The notes: generated from the sequence alone by a model not told the origin. A DNA stretch of 64,000 bases from Acidobacteriaceae bacterium (GCA_021323655.1 JAJPKO010000055.1:1-64000); one strand, 5' to 3'. Counted from the stretch's first letter, positions 10,541 through 21,588 are shown. Numbers and translations are program-made.

Positions 10541-10807
10541 AGCTGCAAAGTAGGCCAAACGAAAGGGGCAAAGAAACGCGTGAAATCCCGCGATTCCTAG
10601 TTTGGGCATTTTTTTGGAAACCACAATCCGAAGGAGACCGAGTACGAGATGCGCGCTCACTCGTTTCTTCCGACAGCATAGTGGAACAATCAACTCACAT
10701 GGAGTGGAGGGCCCGCCCCCGGCTGTCCAAGAAAATCAGTGAAAAAGCGCGAAACACGAAGGTTCAGCGCAAAGTGCGAAGATCGACCATGCTGGCACGC
10801 CGAACGG

Positions 10808-11242
10808 TTATTTCGTCTCAGTGACGCTTGTGGTGATTCGTGCGCGATAGATAGCGACACGAGCTGAGCACTCTTGCGACTGCACCCCATAGCGCTTTAT
10901 AAGTTCGCGAGTTATATCGACCTGTGTTGCATAAGATCGTGCACGATAAGGGAGGGCGACCAATCGTTGCAGTTCTTTCAGTTGCTGTTCGGATTTCTGT
11001 TCAAACTCCATGGCTCGAAAGTCGAAGTAATCAGCGAGCCTTCCGATGTCATCCGGAGTCTTTGCAGCGTGAATCATGTTCCTGACTTCGGAACGGCTGT
11101 ATCGAGGCGGCAGGTCGGGCGCACGAGCATCAAGGAACATCCTGCGCATTTCATTTTTGCTTGCCATTTGTGCGACCGACTGTGAACAGGCTCCGATTGT
11201 GAGAGCCGCGGTAAGTATCGTGCTTTTGATCGAGGGTTTCAT
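10808..11242 (-). CDS. Small secreted helical protein, family A paralog
   Basis: Signal peptide 'MKPSIKSTILTAALTIGACSQSVAQ' and motif 'SRSEVRNMIHAAKTPDDIGRLADYFDFRA'. Confidence 0.6.
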   Translation of the reverse strand: MKPSIKSTILTAALTIGACSQSVAQMASKNEMRRMFLDARAPDLPPRYSRSEVRNMIHAAKTPDDIGRLADYFDFRAMEFEQKSEQQLKELQRLVALPYRARSYATQVDITRELIKRYGVQSQECSARVAIYRARITTSVTETK

Positions 11243-11278
11243 CTCGGTCCGATGGTTCCGGCTGCCTAGCATGCTGAA

Positions 11279-11294
11279 AGCACAGCGCATGCCA
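11279..11294 (-). promoter_or_regulatory. Sigma-54-like -24/-12 promoter (TGGCATGCGCTGTGCT on minus)
   Basis: GG-N10-GC with TGGCA and TGCT, about 38 nt upstream of the 11242 start. Confidence 0.6.
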
Positions 11295-11389
11295 AACGGA
11301 ACATCGGCGTCCCGTCACTACAAGCTCCTCATTTGAGAGAGAATTCTCTGTCCTCCCAATTGAGAAGCGAGAGGGCGCCTTTTTCCGGG

Positions 11390-11405
11390 TGTCCCATTTG
11401 AGGCA
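11390..11405. promoter_or_regulatory. Palindromic UAS (TGTCCCATTTGAGGCA)
   Basis: Matches the recurrent 16-bp palindrome; midpoint 11397.5 is equidistant from promoters at 11279-11294 and 11501-11516. Confidence 0.55.
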
Positions 11406-11500
11406 GTCGGTGGCTGAACTGATCCAGGAAGCCTGATACCGTCCATGGTTTGAAGGCTCGAATGGTTCTGATTCTGCCCGATTTGTTCACGCCGGCAGTT

Positions 11501-11516
11501 TGGTACACGTCGTGCA
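11501..11516 (+). promoter_or_regulatory. Sigma-54-like -24/-12 promoter (TGGTACACGTCGTGCA)
   Basis: GG-N10-GC; 105 bp from the UAS midpoint; upstream of the 11616 ORF. Confidence 0.45.
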
Positions 11517-11615
11517 TATCAGACGGCCAGAAGGCGAGACGCCCTGTGCAGATCACAGTTAGTTGTCGCTCGGAGTAATCCCAGCGAAGGGTGTCGCGCA
11601 GACTGTGGCCACACA

Positions 11616-11894
11616 ATGACCCAGAGTCTGACGAAGAAGGAACTGAAAGTACTGATTGCCAATGCGCGCACTCCCGAGGATCACAGGAGAATTGCGGCAC
11701 ATTACCGGGCCGAGGGGGAACAGCTGAAGGCTAAGCAACGGGAAAATGAAGCGGAACTGGGCCGAATACCTCAAAAACCCTTCGAGCCACCCTGTGCCGA
11801 AGTGGCCGACCATGGATTAGCACTGCCGCCAGTTCATCTCTACCATGAAAAGGCAGCTGAAAAGGCTTTCGCGATGGCCGCGCAGCACGAATAG
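11616..11894 (+). CDS. Family A paralog without a signal peptide
   Basis: 'LTKKELKVLIANARTPEDHRRIAAHYRAEGEQLKAKQ' aligns with family A. Confidence 0.55.
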   Translation: MTQSLTKKELKVLIANARTPEDHRRIAAHYRAEGEQLKAKQRENEAELGRIPQKPFEPPCAEVADHGLALPPVHLYHEKAAEKAFAMAAQHE

Positions 11895-11950
11895 ATGGCC
11901 GAAGAAGCAGGACGGAAGTAAGAGTTCGATTTCGGCGAGGAGATTGAAGG

Positions 11951-12748
11951 ATGCTTACGAAGAGATTGATACAAATAGCGGTTGGGATGATGGCATTGAC
12001 GGGGGCGGCATACAGCGCCCCGCAGCTATCGGCTCAAGCGATCGAGCACGCCACAGAAGCACAGGCGTCCAATTCCGCGAGTGCTACATTCCAATGGAAA
12101 TCACCGGCGCAGTTGCACCGGCTGTTTCCGCTCTCGAAGGTACGCGGCACACTCTTTCTCGACGTCAGCGGCGTCGAATTCGTTTCGGATAGCGGGCAAA
12201 GGCAGAAGTGGACGGCTCTTGACTTCGAGACGTTTACGATCAAGCCGCACAAACTTGTGCTCCACACCTATCACGACCGCGGTCTGGGTCGGCTCGGAGA
12301 AGATTCGAAAGAGTTCAACTTGGCGGAATCGGTGCCCCCATCCGTTGCGGCATGGCTCGCAGGATACGCTGGCCGGCCATCGCGCAATGCTGTCCCCGCT
12401 GCGGTTTCGACCAGCAGCACGGATATTGGCCCCGATCAGCACCTGGTTGCCGTTCATCATCGCGCCGTATTCGGGGGCACGAGCGGAGTTCTACGATTCC
12501 GGCAGGGGGGAATCGACTACATCACGAACGTGCCAGGGGGCAGCCGGAGTTGGCGGTGGGAAGATATTCAGACTCTGTCCGAGCCGAACCCTTACCTTTT
12601 GTATGTCTTCGGATACAAGGATACGTTCACTTTCGATCTGAAAGAGCCGCTTGACCGTACCCTCTACGAGCACGCGACGGCGGCAGTCAGTGCCTATCAA
12701 GAGAATGGGCCTTCAAATGCGGCGCGACTCGAAGCGCCCAAAATGTGA
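11951..12748 (+). CDS. Hypothetical exported protein
   Basis: 265-aa ORF with a signal-peptide-like N-terminus. Confidence 0.6.
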   Translation: MLTKRLIQIAVGMMALTGAAYSAPQLSAQAIEHATEAQASNSASATFQWKSPAQLHRLFPLSKVRGTLFLDVSGVEFVSDSGQRQKWTALDFETFTIKPHKLVLHTYHDRGLGRLGEDSKEFNLAESVPPSVAAWLAGYAGRPSRNAVPAAVSTSSTDIGPDQHLVAVHHRAVFGGTSGVLRFRQGGIDYITNVPGGSRSWRWEDIQTLSEPNPYLLYVFGYKDTFTFDLKEPLDRTLYEHATAAVSAYQENGPSNAARLEAPKM

Positions 12749-12784
12749 TTTGAATCACAGACGAATTCACGAACTGGGCAGAGG

Positions 12785-13198
12785 ATGAGATTAACTGGTA
12801 TGATGCGGCGGACAAAACTCGTGGCAAGCCTACTGGCGTTCGCGCTTGCGGCTTCTCCTGTTCTTGCCGCAATCCCGTGCCAGCAGGCCGCGCAGTTCAA
12901 AATGCAGTGCGGGTCCAGCTGCCCCATGATGGCCAAAGCATCGAGCGGCAAAGCCATCAGTACGTCAGGAACAGGACCCACCAGCGCGACGCCTTCCTGC
13001 TGCCAAAAGTCCTCCCAACCTGCAGCCCCTTCTACCACGCAGGCAGGCCCTGAGCGGCCTTTGTACCTGGGGCTCCATGCGAGCGATGCAGCGATAGTTG
13101 CAGATGATCCGGCTCCGTATCAAGTATCAGTTCCGGCCCTGACGACGCTGTGTGTTGCTCCGCGTTCGCAAGCATCGTTGTGCACATTTCTGATCTGA
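12785..13198 (+). CDS. Small exported Cys/Met protein preceding the Cus operon
   Basis: Signal peptide, 'MQCGSSCPMMAKAS', 'SCCQKSS'. Confidence 0.6.
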   Translation: MRLTGMMRRTKLVASLLAFALAASPVLAAIPCQQAAQFKMQCGSSCPMMAKASSGKAISTSGTGPTSATPSCCQKSSQPAAPSTTQAGPERPLYLGLHASDAAIVADDPAPYQVSVPALTTLCVAPRSQASLCTFLI

Positions 13199-13277
13199 CC
13201 GTATTTCCGCGGTGAACGCAGGCGGACCTCGGCAGGTCCGATCCGATATCGTCTTCAAACACATTCGAGGGGATTTC

Positions 13278-14642
13278 ATGAAAGCCATACGGCACCTCGC
13301 GGCGCTGTTGTTGCTGCCTTCCTCCATTCACCTGGGAGGTATGGGCACAGCGGCCGCACAGGAAACAGAGAAGAGCATCCCGGCGGACTCGCCGTCGAGC
13401 CAGCAGTCTCTCCGGATCGATGACGTGATTCGGGAGGCGCTCGAGAAGAACCCCGAGGCGCAAAGCGCGTTGCACACAGTGAACGCGCTGGAACGGCGCG
13501 TGCCCCAGGCAAGAGCCCTGCCCGATCCCGTAGCTTCGGTTGGGTGGGCCGGCAATATCGCTCCGTTCAGCATCATGTCGGGCGACGCGTCGAGCTACCG
13601 CGGCGTCACAGTTGCGGAACAATTCCCGTATCCGGGCAAGCTGAAGCTGCAAGGGCAAATTGCAAGCAAGGAAGCCGAAGCTGCGCGGGCCGATTACGAG
13701 TCGGTGCGCCGCAGAATCACAGCCGACGTCAAGGCCGCATATTTCGACTACTTCTACTACGACAAGGCGATCCAGACGACCACCAAGAACAAGGAACTTC
13801 TCGAGAAACTCTCGCAGATTGCCGAGGCCCAATACCGCGTCGGCAAGGGCATGCAGCAGGATGTGCTGCGGTCGCAAGTGGAGATCTCGCTGCTCGTCGA
13901 GAAGCTAACGGTCCTCGAGCAACAGCGGGCGACAGCACAGGCTCGAATCAACACGTTCCTCCTTCGCTCTCCCGAATCTCCTTTGCCGCCAGCCGCCGAT
14001 GTGGTGCCCTCGACGCTTCGTTATTCGCTCGACGATCTGTATGCTCTGGCCGCCGACAACGACACTGGTGTCCTGCGCAACCGGAGGATGGTGGAACGTG
14101 GCCGTCTGAGCATGGCCTTGGCCGAAAAGCAATATAAGCCCGATTTCGGCGTGGGATACATGTACCAGCAGCGCGCGGCGCAGCCGGATATGAATGGCGT
14201 GACTTTCAGTGTGAACATTCCTGTGTTCTACCGGAGCAAGCAGCGCCAGGGCGTGGCCGAAGCCGCGGAGGGTCTGCTAAGCGCGGAGAAGATGCGCGAC
14301 AACCGCTTGAACGAGGTCCGATTCGAGTTGAAACAGCAATACCTGGCGGCGCAAGCTTCGCAGAAGCTGGTGAGTCTCTATGCGAAGGGCGTCGTCCCGC
14401 AGTCGTCGCTGGCTCTTGAGTCGGCGATGTCGTCCTACCAGGTGGGCAAGGTCGATTTTCTTTCGCTGATCGCGAACTTCACCACGCTGCTCGATTACGA
14501 AACGGACTACTATCGTCAACTGGCCGATTATCAAACCGCTCTCGCCCGCATCGAAAGCCTGACCGGCGTTGCTGTTGGAGATGATTCGAATACAAATCCT
14601 GGCGCATCTGTTCCGCGGCCGGCAAATGAGGTGCAGCAATGA
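13278..14642 (+). CDS. cusC: TolC/CusC-family outer membrane efflux protein
   Basis: 'ALEKNPEAQSALHTVNALERRVPQARALPDPVASVGW' and coiled-coil repeat architecture; upstream of CusB/CusA. Confidence 0.85.
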   Translation: MKAIRHLAALLLLPSSIHLGGMGTAAAQETEKSIPADSPSSQQSLRIDDVIREALEKNPEAQSALHTVNALERRVPQARALPDPVASVGWAGNIAPFSIMSGDASSYRGVTVAEQFPYPGKLKLQGQIASKEAEAARADYESVRRRITADVKAAYFDYFYYDKAIQTTTKNKELLEKLSQIAEAQYRVGKGMQQDVLRSQVEISLLVEKLTVLEQQRATAQARINTFLLRSPESPLPPAADVVPSTLRYSLDDLYALAADNDTGVLRNRRMVERGRLSMALAEKQYKPDFGVGYMYQQRAAQPDMNGVTFSVNIPVFYRSKQRQGVAEAAEGLLSAEKMRDNRLNEVRFELKQQYLAAQASQKLVSLYAKGVVPQSSLALESAMSSYQVGKVDFLSLIANFTTLLDYETDYYRQLADYQTALARIESLTGVAVGDDSNTNPGASVPRPANEVQQ

Positions 14643-14992
14643 ACACGCAGGCATTCATGGAAACCGAGACCAGGAGAGAGACGTGCACGCGCTCGGAACT
14701 GGTTTTCGCAACACTCGTTCATGTTCCCAACCGCTATCGTCTTTGCCAGTTGACGGCCAAAGGAGCACGTAAACTCCACAAGCCGAATGAGCGGATGCAG
14801 GATACGGTGAACGAAGTCCTGATGATTTTCGACGGTTCGAGCACGGCAGTTTCGGTTCCGAGCGCGCCTCAGCTGATCCCGGAGTCATCATTGCATCCTG
14901 TGTTCCAAGCCAGTCACCTCCCAGATGCAACACCCCTTGTTCTGAGCCAGACAACATTCATGCGGGAAGAGAGGAATTACAGCCATGTTTAG
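14639..14992 (+). CDS. RNA polymerase omega/Rpb6-like small protein
   Basis: 'ELVFATLVHVPNRYRLCQLTAKGARKLHKPNERMQDTVNEVL' resembles the RpoZ/Rpb6 NRxxL...AKxARxL core. Confidence 0.45.
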   Translation: MNTQAFMETETRRETCTRSELVFATLVHVPNRYRLCQLTAKGARKLHKPNERMQDTVNEVLMIFDGSSTAVSVPSAPQLIPESSLHPVFQASHLPDATPLVLSQTTFMREERNYSHV

Positions 14993-16430
14993 GTCTCCGA
15001 AGAAAATCGTCGCACTCGTTCTACTCATCGCGGCGCTGGTGGTTGTCTATATGGGAGCCACTCATCGGTGGTTCGGTTTCGCATCCACTCAGGACGCCGG
15101 CGGACAGAAGGTCCTCTACTGGTATGACGCAATGAATCCGCAGCACCACTACAACAAGCCGGGCAAAGCCCCCGATGGCATGGACCTTCTGCCGCAATAC
15201 GCGGAGCAGACGGCGTCACCCGCGGCCCCCCCGTCGACCTTGCCGCTTACGGACATGGCCAACATGCCGGGCATGTCGACGAAGGGCGGTGAGCGGAAGG
15301 TCCTCTATTGGTACGACCCGATGCATCCCGCTTACAAATCAGACAAGCCGGGGACTGCTCCCGACTGCGGGATGACACTGGTTCCGAAGTATGCCGACGA
15401 CGAAAACATGGCCAAGATGCCCATGGGGACTGTGACGATATCAGCCGAAAAGCAGGTAATGGCGGGCGTGCGCACTGCGATTGTCGATCGCAAGCCGCTG
15501 GTTCGGGACATTCGCACCACGGCACAAATCGTTGCGGACGAGACGAAAATCGCCCATGTCCATGTGAAAGTATCTGGCTACGTCGAGAAGGTTTATGTGG
15601 ACTACGTTGGGCAACTGGTCAAGAAAGGGGAGCCGCTCTTCAGTCTTTATAGCCCCGACCTGGTTTCAACCGAAGAGGAATATCTCATCGCCAAGCGGGG
15701 CAACGCTACACTCGGAAGCGCTCCTTTCCAGGACGTCAGTGCGGGCGCAAAATCTCTGCTCGCATCTACGTTGCAACGCTTGAGCCTGTGGGACATTTCA
15801 GACGAGCAGATACGCCAGATCGATCTTTCGGGGAAGGTCAGCAGAGATCTCACCTTTTATTCGCCGGTAACCGGTTTTGTAACGGACCGCAAGGCGTTTC
15901 CTCAGGCCTCCGTAACTCCCGACACCGAACTCTACACGGTTTCGGACCTGTCTACCGTTTGGGCGAACGCGGATATCTACGAATACGAAGTTCCCTACGT
16001 GCATCTTGGCCAACGTGTTTCCTTCTCTTTGAGTTACTACCCTGGGAAGACCTACACGGGGAAGATTTCGTACATCTATCCGACAGTCGATTCACAGTCT
16101 CGAACCGTCAAAGTCCGCATCGAAATCCCCAACCCCGGCTTCGAATTAAAACCGCAGATGTTCGCCGACGCGCAACTCCGGATCGATTACGGCACGAAGA
16201 TCCTGATTCCGCAAGAGGCGGTACTCGACTCGGGCACGGAACAGCAGGTTTTTGTGGTGCACCCCGGTGGCATGTTTGAACCTCGAAAGGTCACCCTTGG
16301 CCCGGTCGTCGATGGAAATGTTGCGGTACTCACTGGGCTGAAGGTCGGCGAAACCGTAGTTGTGTCCGGAAACTTCCTTATCGACTCCGAGAGCAGGCTC
16401 AAGAACGCGATGAGCGGAATGCAACACTGA
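14985..16430 (+). CDS. cusB: CusB-type RND periplasmic adaptor with two N-terminal HMBD-like motifs (first one degenerate)
   Basis: 'KVLYWYDPMHPAYKSDKPGTAPDCGMTLVPKYAD', 'VSGYVEKVYVDYVGQLVKKGEPLFSLYSPDLVSTEEEYL'. Confidence 0.9.
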   Translation: MFRSPKKIVALVLLIAALVVVYMGATHRWFGFASTQDAGGQKVLYWYDAMNPQHHYNKPGKAPDGMDLLPQYAEQTASPAAPPSTLPLTDMANMPGMSTKGGERKVLYWYDPMHPAYKSDKPGTAPDCGMTLVPKYADDENMAKMPMGTVTISAEKQVMAGVRTAIVDRKPLVRDIRTTAQIVADETKIAHVHVKVSGYVEKVYVDYVGQLVKKGEPLFSLYSPDLVSTEEEYLIAKRGNATLGSAPFQDVSAGAKSLLASTLQRLSLWDISDEQIRQIDLSGKVSRDLTFYSPVTGFVTDRKAFPQASVTPDTELYTVSDLSTVWANADIYEYEVPYVHLGQRVSFSLSYYPGKTYTGKISYIYPTVDSQSRTVKVRIEIPNPGFELKPQMFADAQLRIDYGTKILIPQEAVLDSGTEQQVFVVHPGGMFEPRKVTLGPVVDGNVAVLTGLKVGETVVVSGNFLIDSESRLKNAMSGMQH

Positions 16431-16441
16431 GGAGAATGATT

Positions 16442-16936
16442 ATGAACGCTCGACGCATCGCCATAATAGGCATTCTGATCCTTGTAGCCGGCGCCGCGGG
16501 CTACGGCTGGTTCAGGTTTGTCGCGCACCCTAAACAAGTCGCATGCGGCTATTGCCTGCGGCCGCTGCATGCCAACTTGATGGTGACAGCCGAGATTGAC
16601 GGCAAGAGCGCACAGGTCTGCTGCCCTCGCTGCGCCATCACGGAAGCAAATCAGCAGCGGAAGTCTCTTCGATTGATCACGGTGCACGACTATCGCACCG
16701 GCAAGGCCATATCCCCGGAAACTGCCTGGTTCGTGGAAGGCAGCCGGGCTATGGCCTGCGATCACGATGCGATGCGCATGAATGAAATGAAAGGAACTGA
16801 GGAGCTTGCATTTGATCGATGCTCACCGGGGATCTTCACGTTCGGCGACAAGCAAGAAGCGGTTGCATTCACTCAAGCGAATGGTGGAGCCGTTATTTCC
16901 TTCGGGCAGTTGATGAGTGAGGCGAAATTCCAATGA
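16442..16936 (+). CDS. NosL-like copper-binding protein (putative)
   Basis: TM anchor, 'CGYCLRPLH', 'HDYRTGKAISPETAWFVEGSRAMACDHDAMRM', 'FTFGDKQEAVAFTQANGGAVISFGQL'. Confidence 0.55.
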   Translation: MNARRIAIIGILILVAGAAGYGWFRFVAHPKQVACGYCLRPLHANLMVTAEIDGKSAQVCCPRCAITEANQQRKSLRLITVHDYRTGKAISPETAWFVEGSRAMACDHDAMRMNEMKGTEELAFDRCSPGIFTFGDKQEAVAFTQANGGAVISFGQLMSEAKFQ

Positions 16937-19900
16937 TGAACAAGATTATCGACTTCAGTGATAAAAACCGGTTCCTGATCTTCCTCTTCGTTGCGGTGGC
17001 CATCGTGCTCGGATGGACCGCGATGAGGAACACGAAGCTCGACGCAATTCCCGATCTCTCGGACACCCAGGTGATCGTCTATGCGAAGTGGGACCGCAGC
17101 CCCGACATCATGGAGGATCAGGTTTCCTATCCGATCGCCTCCGCACTGCTCGGATTGCCAAAGGTCAAGGATATTCGCGCCTTCTCCGATTTCGGCTACT
17201 CGTATATCTACATCATCTTCGACGAAGGTACGGACATTTATTGGGCACGTTCCCGGACGCTTGAATACCTGAATTCCGTCACTCCACGGTTGCCCAAAGG
17301 AGTCAATGTCGAATTGGCGAAGGACGTGACCTCCGTCGGTTGGGTCTATCAGTACGCCCTTGTCGATACGACAGGGCAGCACAGTATCGAGGAACTGCGC
17401 TCCTACCAGGACTGGTATCTCCGCTACGCATTGCAGACCGTGCCCGGCGTCGCCGAAGTCGCGCCAATCGGCGGCTTCGTGCGCCAGTACCAAGTCAATG
17501 TCGATCCGAACAAGCTTCTTGCCTACAAGGTCCCGATCAACGCGGTCAGCGACGCCGTACAGAAGTCCAACAACGACGTCGGGGGGCGATTGGTTGAATT
17601 TACCGGCCGCGAGTACATGGTCCGTGGGCGCGGATATATCCGTTCCCTCGAAGATATCGGCAAGACAGTGATCATGTATAACGCGCAAACCGGAACTCCG
17701 GTGCTGGTCCGCGATGTGGCCACAGTAACCTTTGGCCCGGAAATACGGAGAGGCGCAGGTGAACTGGACGGTAAGGGAGAAGCTGTTGGCGGTGTCGTCA
17801 TCATGCGCTACGGAGAAAACGCGCAGAAGGTGATCGAACGCACCAAGGAGAAACTGAACGACCTGAAGTCCACTCTGCCTCCTGGCGTCAAACTTGTCAC
17901 TACTTACGACCGCTCCGAATTGATTGACCGGGCAGTCGAAAACCTCCGGCATACCTTGATCGAAGAACTGGTCATTGTAAGCGTAGTGATCATGATCTTC
18001 CTGTGGGATCTTCGTAGCGCCATTGTTCCGATTATTACCATCCCTGTCACCGTGATTCTGGCCTTCATGCCCATGCAATGGATGGGGATGACCGCGAACA
18101 TTATGTCGCTGGGTGGCATTGCCGTCGCTATCGGCGCACTGGTGGATGCATCCGTAGTCATGGTCGAACAGACCCACAAGAAGCTCGAACACTGGGAAGC
18201 GGAAGGCCGGCCTGGTCCATCGCATGCCGTTGTGATTGCGGCAGTGAAGGAGGTCGGAGGGCCGAGCTTCTTCGCACTGTTGGTGATCGCGGTCGGCTTC
18301 CTCCCCGTCTTCACCCTGGAGGGACAGGAAGGCCGCCTTTTCAAACCATTGGCGTTCACCAAGAACTTCTCCATGGCGATTGCAGCATTGCTGGCGATCA
18401 CGTTGGCGCCGGCGGCCATGCGCTTCATCTTCTCGCGGATGGACGGGTTCAACTTCCGTCCTAAATGGCTTGCAAACATCGTCAACGCGCTCTTTGTTGG
18501 AAAGATCCACAGCGAGGAAAACCATCCGATCAGCAAGCCAATGATGAAGGTCTATCATCCGGTGGTCGAGTTTGTTCTCGATCACAAATGGCTGACCATC
18601 GGATTCGCTCTTCTCGTGATGGCGTTGAGCGTTCCCGTTTACTTCAAACTCGGATCGGAGTTCATGCCGCCTCTCGATGAAGGCACTCTTCTTTACATGC
18701 CATCGACATTGCCTGGCATCTCTGTAACGGAAGCAACTCGTGTGCTCGAAATGCAGGACAAGATGATTCGCGCCTTCCCAGAGGTCGACCGGGTTTGGGG
18801 AAAAGCAGGCCGTGCTGAGAGTTCAACCGATCCAGCTCCCTATTCCATGATGGAAACCACGATCGTTCTGAAGCCACAGGATCAATGGCCGAAAATCGAC
18901 CGCTGGTACTCGAAGTCAATGCCACAGTGGTCTCAGTCGGTTCTACGAAGATTCTGGCCGGATCACCTAACCACGCAGGAATTGATCTATGGTCCCGGAG
19001 GGTTGAATGAGGCTCTCCAGTTGCCTGGGATCTCAAATGCCTGGACCATGCCCATCAAGGCTCGCACCGACATGCTCACCACTGGCATTCGTACGCCGCT
19101 CGGCATCAAGGTGCTCGGCGCCGATCTCGGGCAGATTCAGCAGGTCGGAGAGCAGATCGAGACGGCACTGAAGGACGTTCCCGGAACCACGAGCGTCTTT
19201 GCGGAAAGAACGAGCGGCGGCTACTTCCTCGACTTCGACCTGAAGCGGGATGAACTGGCTCGTTATGGGTTGACCATCGACGACGCGGAAAACGTGCTGA
19301 TGTCGGCCGTGGGGGGCGAGCCTGTCTCTACGACCGTCGAGGGCCGCGAGCGGTATCCGGTTAACGTGCGTTATCTGCGGGATTACCGCAGCGATGTCGA
19401 TGCACTTCAACGCGTGCTGGTGGCAACGCCCTCCGGTGCGCAGATTCCGCTCGGCCAGATTGCCGATATACGCATGAAGACCGGCCCTGGCATGATCCGC
19501 GACGAAAACGGAAGGCTCAGCGGCTACGTTTACGTCGATGTATCGGGGCGTGATATTGGCGGCTATGTGCGCGACGCGAAGAAGGCGGTTGCGGATAAGG
19601 TCAAAATACCTGCCGGTTACGAGCTTGTGTGGAGCGGGCAGTACGAGTTCATGGAGCGCGTAGCGCAACGTCTGAAATTCGTCGTTCCCATTACGCTCTT
19701 CATCGTCTTCCTGCTGCTCTATTTCAACACCGGCTCGGCGATCAAAACCATGATCATTCTGCTGGCGGTGCCCTTCTCAGCCATCGGCGCGATCTGGTTC
19801 CTATACCTGCTGCATTACAACATGAGTATCGCTGTGTGGGTGGGCCTCATCGCGCTGCTCGGAGTCGATGCCGAGACGGCTGTCTTTATGCTTCTCTACC

Positions 19901-20241
19901 TGGATCTTGCTTACCACGACGCGCTAAAGACGGGCGGCATACACTCATGGGACGATCTGCGCGAAGCGATCGTTCACGGAGCGGTCAAGCGACTTCGCCC
20001 CAAAGTGATGACCGTTTCGTGCATGCTCTTTGGACTGCTGCCCATCATGTGGTCTGCCGGAACCGGGGCCGATGTGATGAAGCGCATCGCAGCTCCAATG
20101 CTTGGCGGCATCATCACTTCGTTCTTCATGGAACTGGTCGTTTACCCTCCGATCTTTGGGATCTGGAAGTGGAACTGGGAGGTGAAGCCCGCGCTGAAGC
20201 GTGAAGCGGCCGCCCAGACCGCCGAGGCCACCCATGCATAG
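16933..20241 (+). CDS. cusA: CusA-type heavy-metal RND efflux pump
   Basis: 1102 aa; '[28 protein letters not shown]', '[18 protein letters not shown]', '[26 protein letters not shown]'. Confidence 0.95.
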   Translation: MMNKIIDFSDKNRFLIFLFVAVAIVLGWTAMRNTKLDAIPDLSDTQVIVYAKWDRSPDIMEDQVSYPIASALLGLPKVKDIRAFSDFGYSYIYIIFDEGTDIYWARSRTLEYLNSVTPRLPKGVNVELAKDVTSVGWVYQYALVDTTGQHSIEELRSYQDWYLRYALQTVPGVAEVAPIGGFVRQYQVNVDPNKLLAYKVPINAVSDAVQKSNNDVGGRLVEFTGREYMVRGRGYIRSLEDIGKTVIMYNAQTGTPVLVRDVATVTFGPEIRRGAGELDGKGEAVGGVVIMRYGENAQKVIERTKEKLNDLKSTLPPGVKLVTTYDRSELIDRAVENLRHTLIEELVIVSVVIMIFLWDLRSAIVPIITIPVTVILAFMPMQWMGMTANIMSLGGIAVAIGALVDASVVMVEQTHKKLEHWEAEGRPGPSHAVVIAAVKEVGGPSFFALLVIAVGFLPVFTLEGQEGRLFKPLAFTKNFSMAIAALLAITLAPAAMRFIFSRMDGFNFRPKWLANIVNALFVGKIHSEENHPISKPMMKVYHPVVEFVLDHKWLTIGFALLVMALSVPVYFKLGSEFMPPLDEGTLLYMPSTLPGISVTEATRVLEMQDKMIRAFPEVDRVWGKAGRAESSTDPAPYSMMETTIVLKPQDQWPKIDRWYSKSMPQWSQSVLRRFWPDHLTTQELIYGPGGLNEALQLPGISNAWTMPIKARTDMLTTGIRTPLGIKVLGADLGQIQQVGEQIETALKDVPGTTSVFAERTSGGYFLDFDLKRDELARYGLTIDDAENVLMSAVGGEPVSTTVEGRERYPVNVRYLRDYRSDVDALQRVLVATPSGAQIPLGQIADIRMKTGPGMIRDENGRLSGYVYVDVSGRDIGGYVRDAKKAVADKVKIPAGYELVWSGQYEFMERVAQRLKFVVPITLFIVFLLLYFNTGSAIKTMIILLAVPFSAIGAIWFLYLLHYNMSIAVWVGLIALLGVDAETAVFMLLYLDLAYHDALKTGGIHSWDDLREAIVHGAVKRLRPKVMTVSCMLFGLLPIMWSAGTGADVMKRIAAPMLGGIITSFFMELVVYPPIFGIWKWNWEVKPALKREAAAQTAEATHA

Positions 20242-21037
20242 AATCACGAGACAAGGAGTGAGGCTCATCTGCCAGATGAGCCTCACTGCAGCGGTTGCGT
20301 GGCTGTCTCCGGGGTTGGCGCCTGCGCAGACAGCGCCTGCGGTGCAACAACAGTTTGCGGGCATCGACGAATCGTTGATGCATCGGGCCGATGCTCTTCT
20401 TGCCGCTCCGGCAGTTGAAGATAAATCCGTGACAGGTACGCCGGCGAAAGAGGGAAGACCTCCAAGCCAAAGCGCCGCCAGCGCCGCAAATCCGCAAAAG
20501 GCGGATGGCCGTAAGGGGAGTACCGCAGCCCCTCGGCTAGAGCAGTGGCGGCCACTGGTCACGCCTATCCTCCAGGACGAAGGTGTCCCTCCTGAACTCG
20601 CCGCAGTAGTCCTTGTAGAGAGCGGCGGTAATCCGGCAGCGCTTTCCTCGAAGGGCGCCCGCGGCCTCTGGCAACTGATGCCCGACACCGCACGCCGATA
20701 CGGGCTGTCCGTCGATGGCATAGTTGACGACCGGCTGAACGCAGAGAAGTCGACCCATGCGGCCGCCCGCTATTTGAGGGATCTCTATGTTCAGTTCGGA
20801 TCATGGCCTCTCGCACTTGCCGCCTACAACACCGGCGAGCAGAACCTCCAGCGGGCCATCGATCGAAGCCGAAGCAACGAGTTCTCCGTTTTGAGCGCTC
20901 TGGGCCTCGTGCCGCTCGAAACCCGAAACTACGTTCCGGCGGTCTTGACCGCCATGCAATTCACCGGCCGGCCCTTGGTTCCCGACGGCCGCCGCTCACC
21001 GATAACGAACATAGTCTTTGCTCTTGATGGCAATTGA
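20234..21037 (+). CDS. Lytic transglycosylase (SLT domain)
   Basis: '[31 protein letters not shown]', '[16 protein letters not shown]'. Confidence 0.9.
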   Translation: MHRITRQGVRLICQMSLTAAVAWLSPGLAPAQTAPAVQQQFAGIDESLMHRADALLAAPAVEDKSVTGTPAKEGRPPSQSAASAANPQKADGRKGSTAAPRLEQWRPLVTPILQDEGVPPELAAVVLVESGGNPAALSSKGARGLWQLMPDTARRYGLSVDGIVDDRLNAEKSTHAAARYLRDLYVQFGSWPLALAAYNTGEQNLQRAIDRSRSNEFSVLSALGLVPLETRNYVPAVLTAMQFTGRPLVPDGRRSPITNIVFALDGN

Positions 21038-21045
21038 GGGGATTT

Positions 21046-21585
21046 ATGGGACATTCCCGCATCAAATCGAAACATGCCGTTGCCCGGCAACACCATTGGT
21101 ACTCCCACTGGCCCCTATGGGTATTGTTTGGAGTCTTCGCGGCATTGATAAGTATCAGCTTCATACAGATGTACCGCAGCTACGGACCGCAGAAGAGCGA
21201 TACTCCGTCCGTTGTCCTTGCAGCCGGGCAGGATCTTCACATCGATCCTGCGAAGTTGAAACCTGCAGAACTGCATCTGTTCGAAGGAAGCGCTTCAGGG
21301 CAAAAGGTGAAGTTCATCGTGCGGCGGACTCAGGACAATGTTGTTCACGTCTCGCTAGGCACCTGCCGTGTTTGCTACAAGTCGAAGAACCCTCATTATG
21401 TCCAGAAGAACGAGATGATGTGCGGCGAATGCAATATGCCGATGAGATCCGAATCGGAGAAGGGAGCGCCGGGTGACACTCGCTGCACGCTCCCCGAGAT
21501 TCCACACACGGAAACGGGTCACGACATCACTGTGTTGATCCGCGATGTCCTGGCTCAGGCAGCAAAAGTCTCCGGCAAAGGATGA
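21046..21585 (+). CDS. DUF2318-like membrane-anchored protein
   Basis: N-terminal TM, 'TCRVCYKSKNPHYVQKNEMMCGECNMPM'. Confidence 0.65.
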   Translation: MGHSRIKSKHAVARQHHWYSHWPLWVLFGVFAALISISFIQMYRSYGPQKSDTPSVVLAAGQDLHIDPAKLKPAELHLFEGSASGQKVKFIVRRTQDNVVHVSLGTCRVCYKSKNPHYVQKNEMMCGECNMPMRSESEKGAPGDTRCTLPEIPHTETGHDITVLIRDVLAQAAKVSGKG

Positions 21586-21588
21586 AGG

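Noticed and set aside
11464-11477. Additional GG-N10-GC (GGTTCTGATTCTGC)
   Set aside because: GG-N10-GC alone is expected by chance; lacks TGGCA and preferred spacing.
13032-13877. 281-aa antisense ORF opposite cusC
   Set aside because: Antisense to a supported TolC/CusC gene; no family motifs.
16873-18585. 570-aa antisense ORF opposite cusA
   Set aside because: Mirror ORF of a strongly supported CusA gene; low-complexity His/Asp-rich translation typical of antisense frames.
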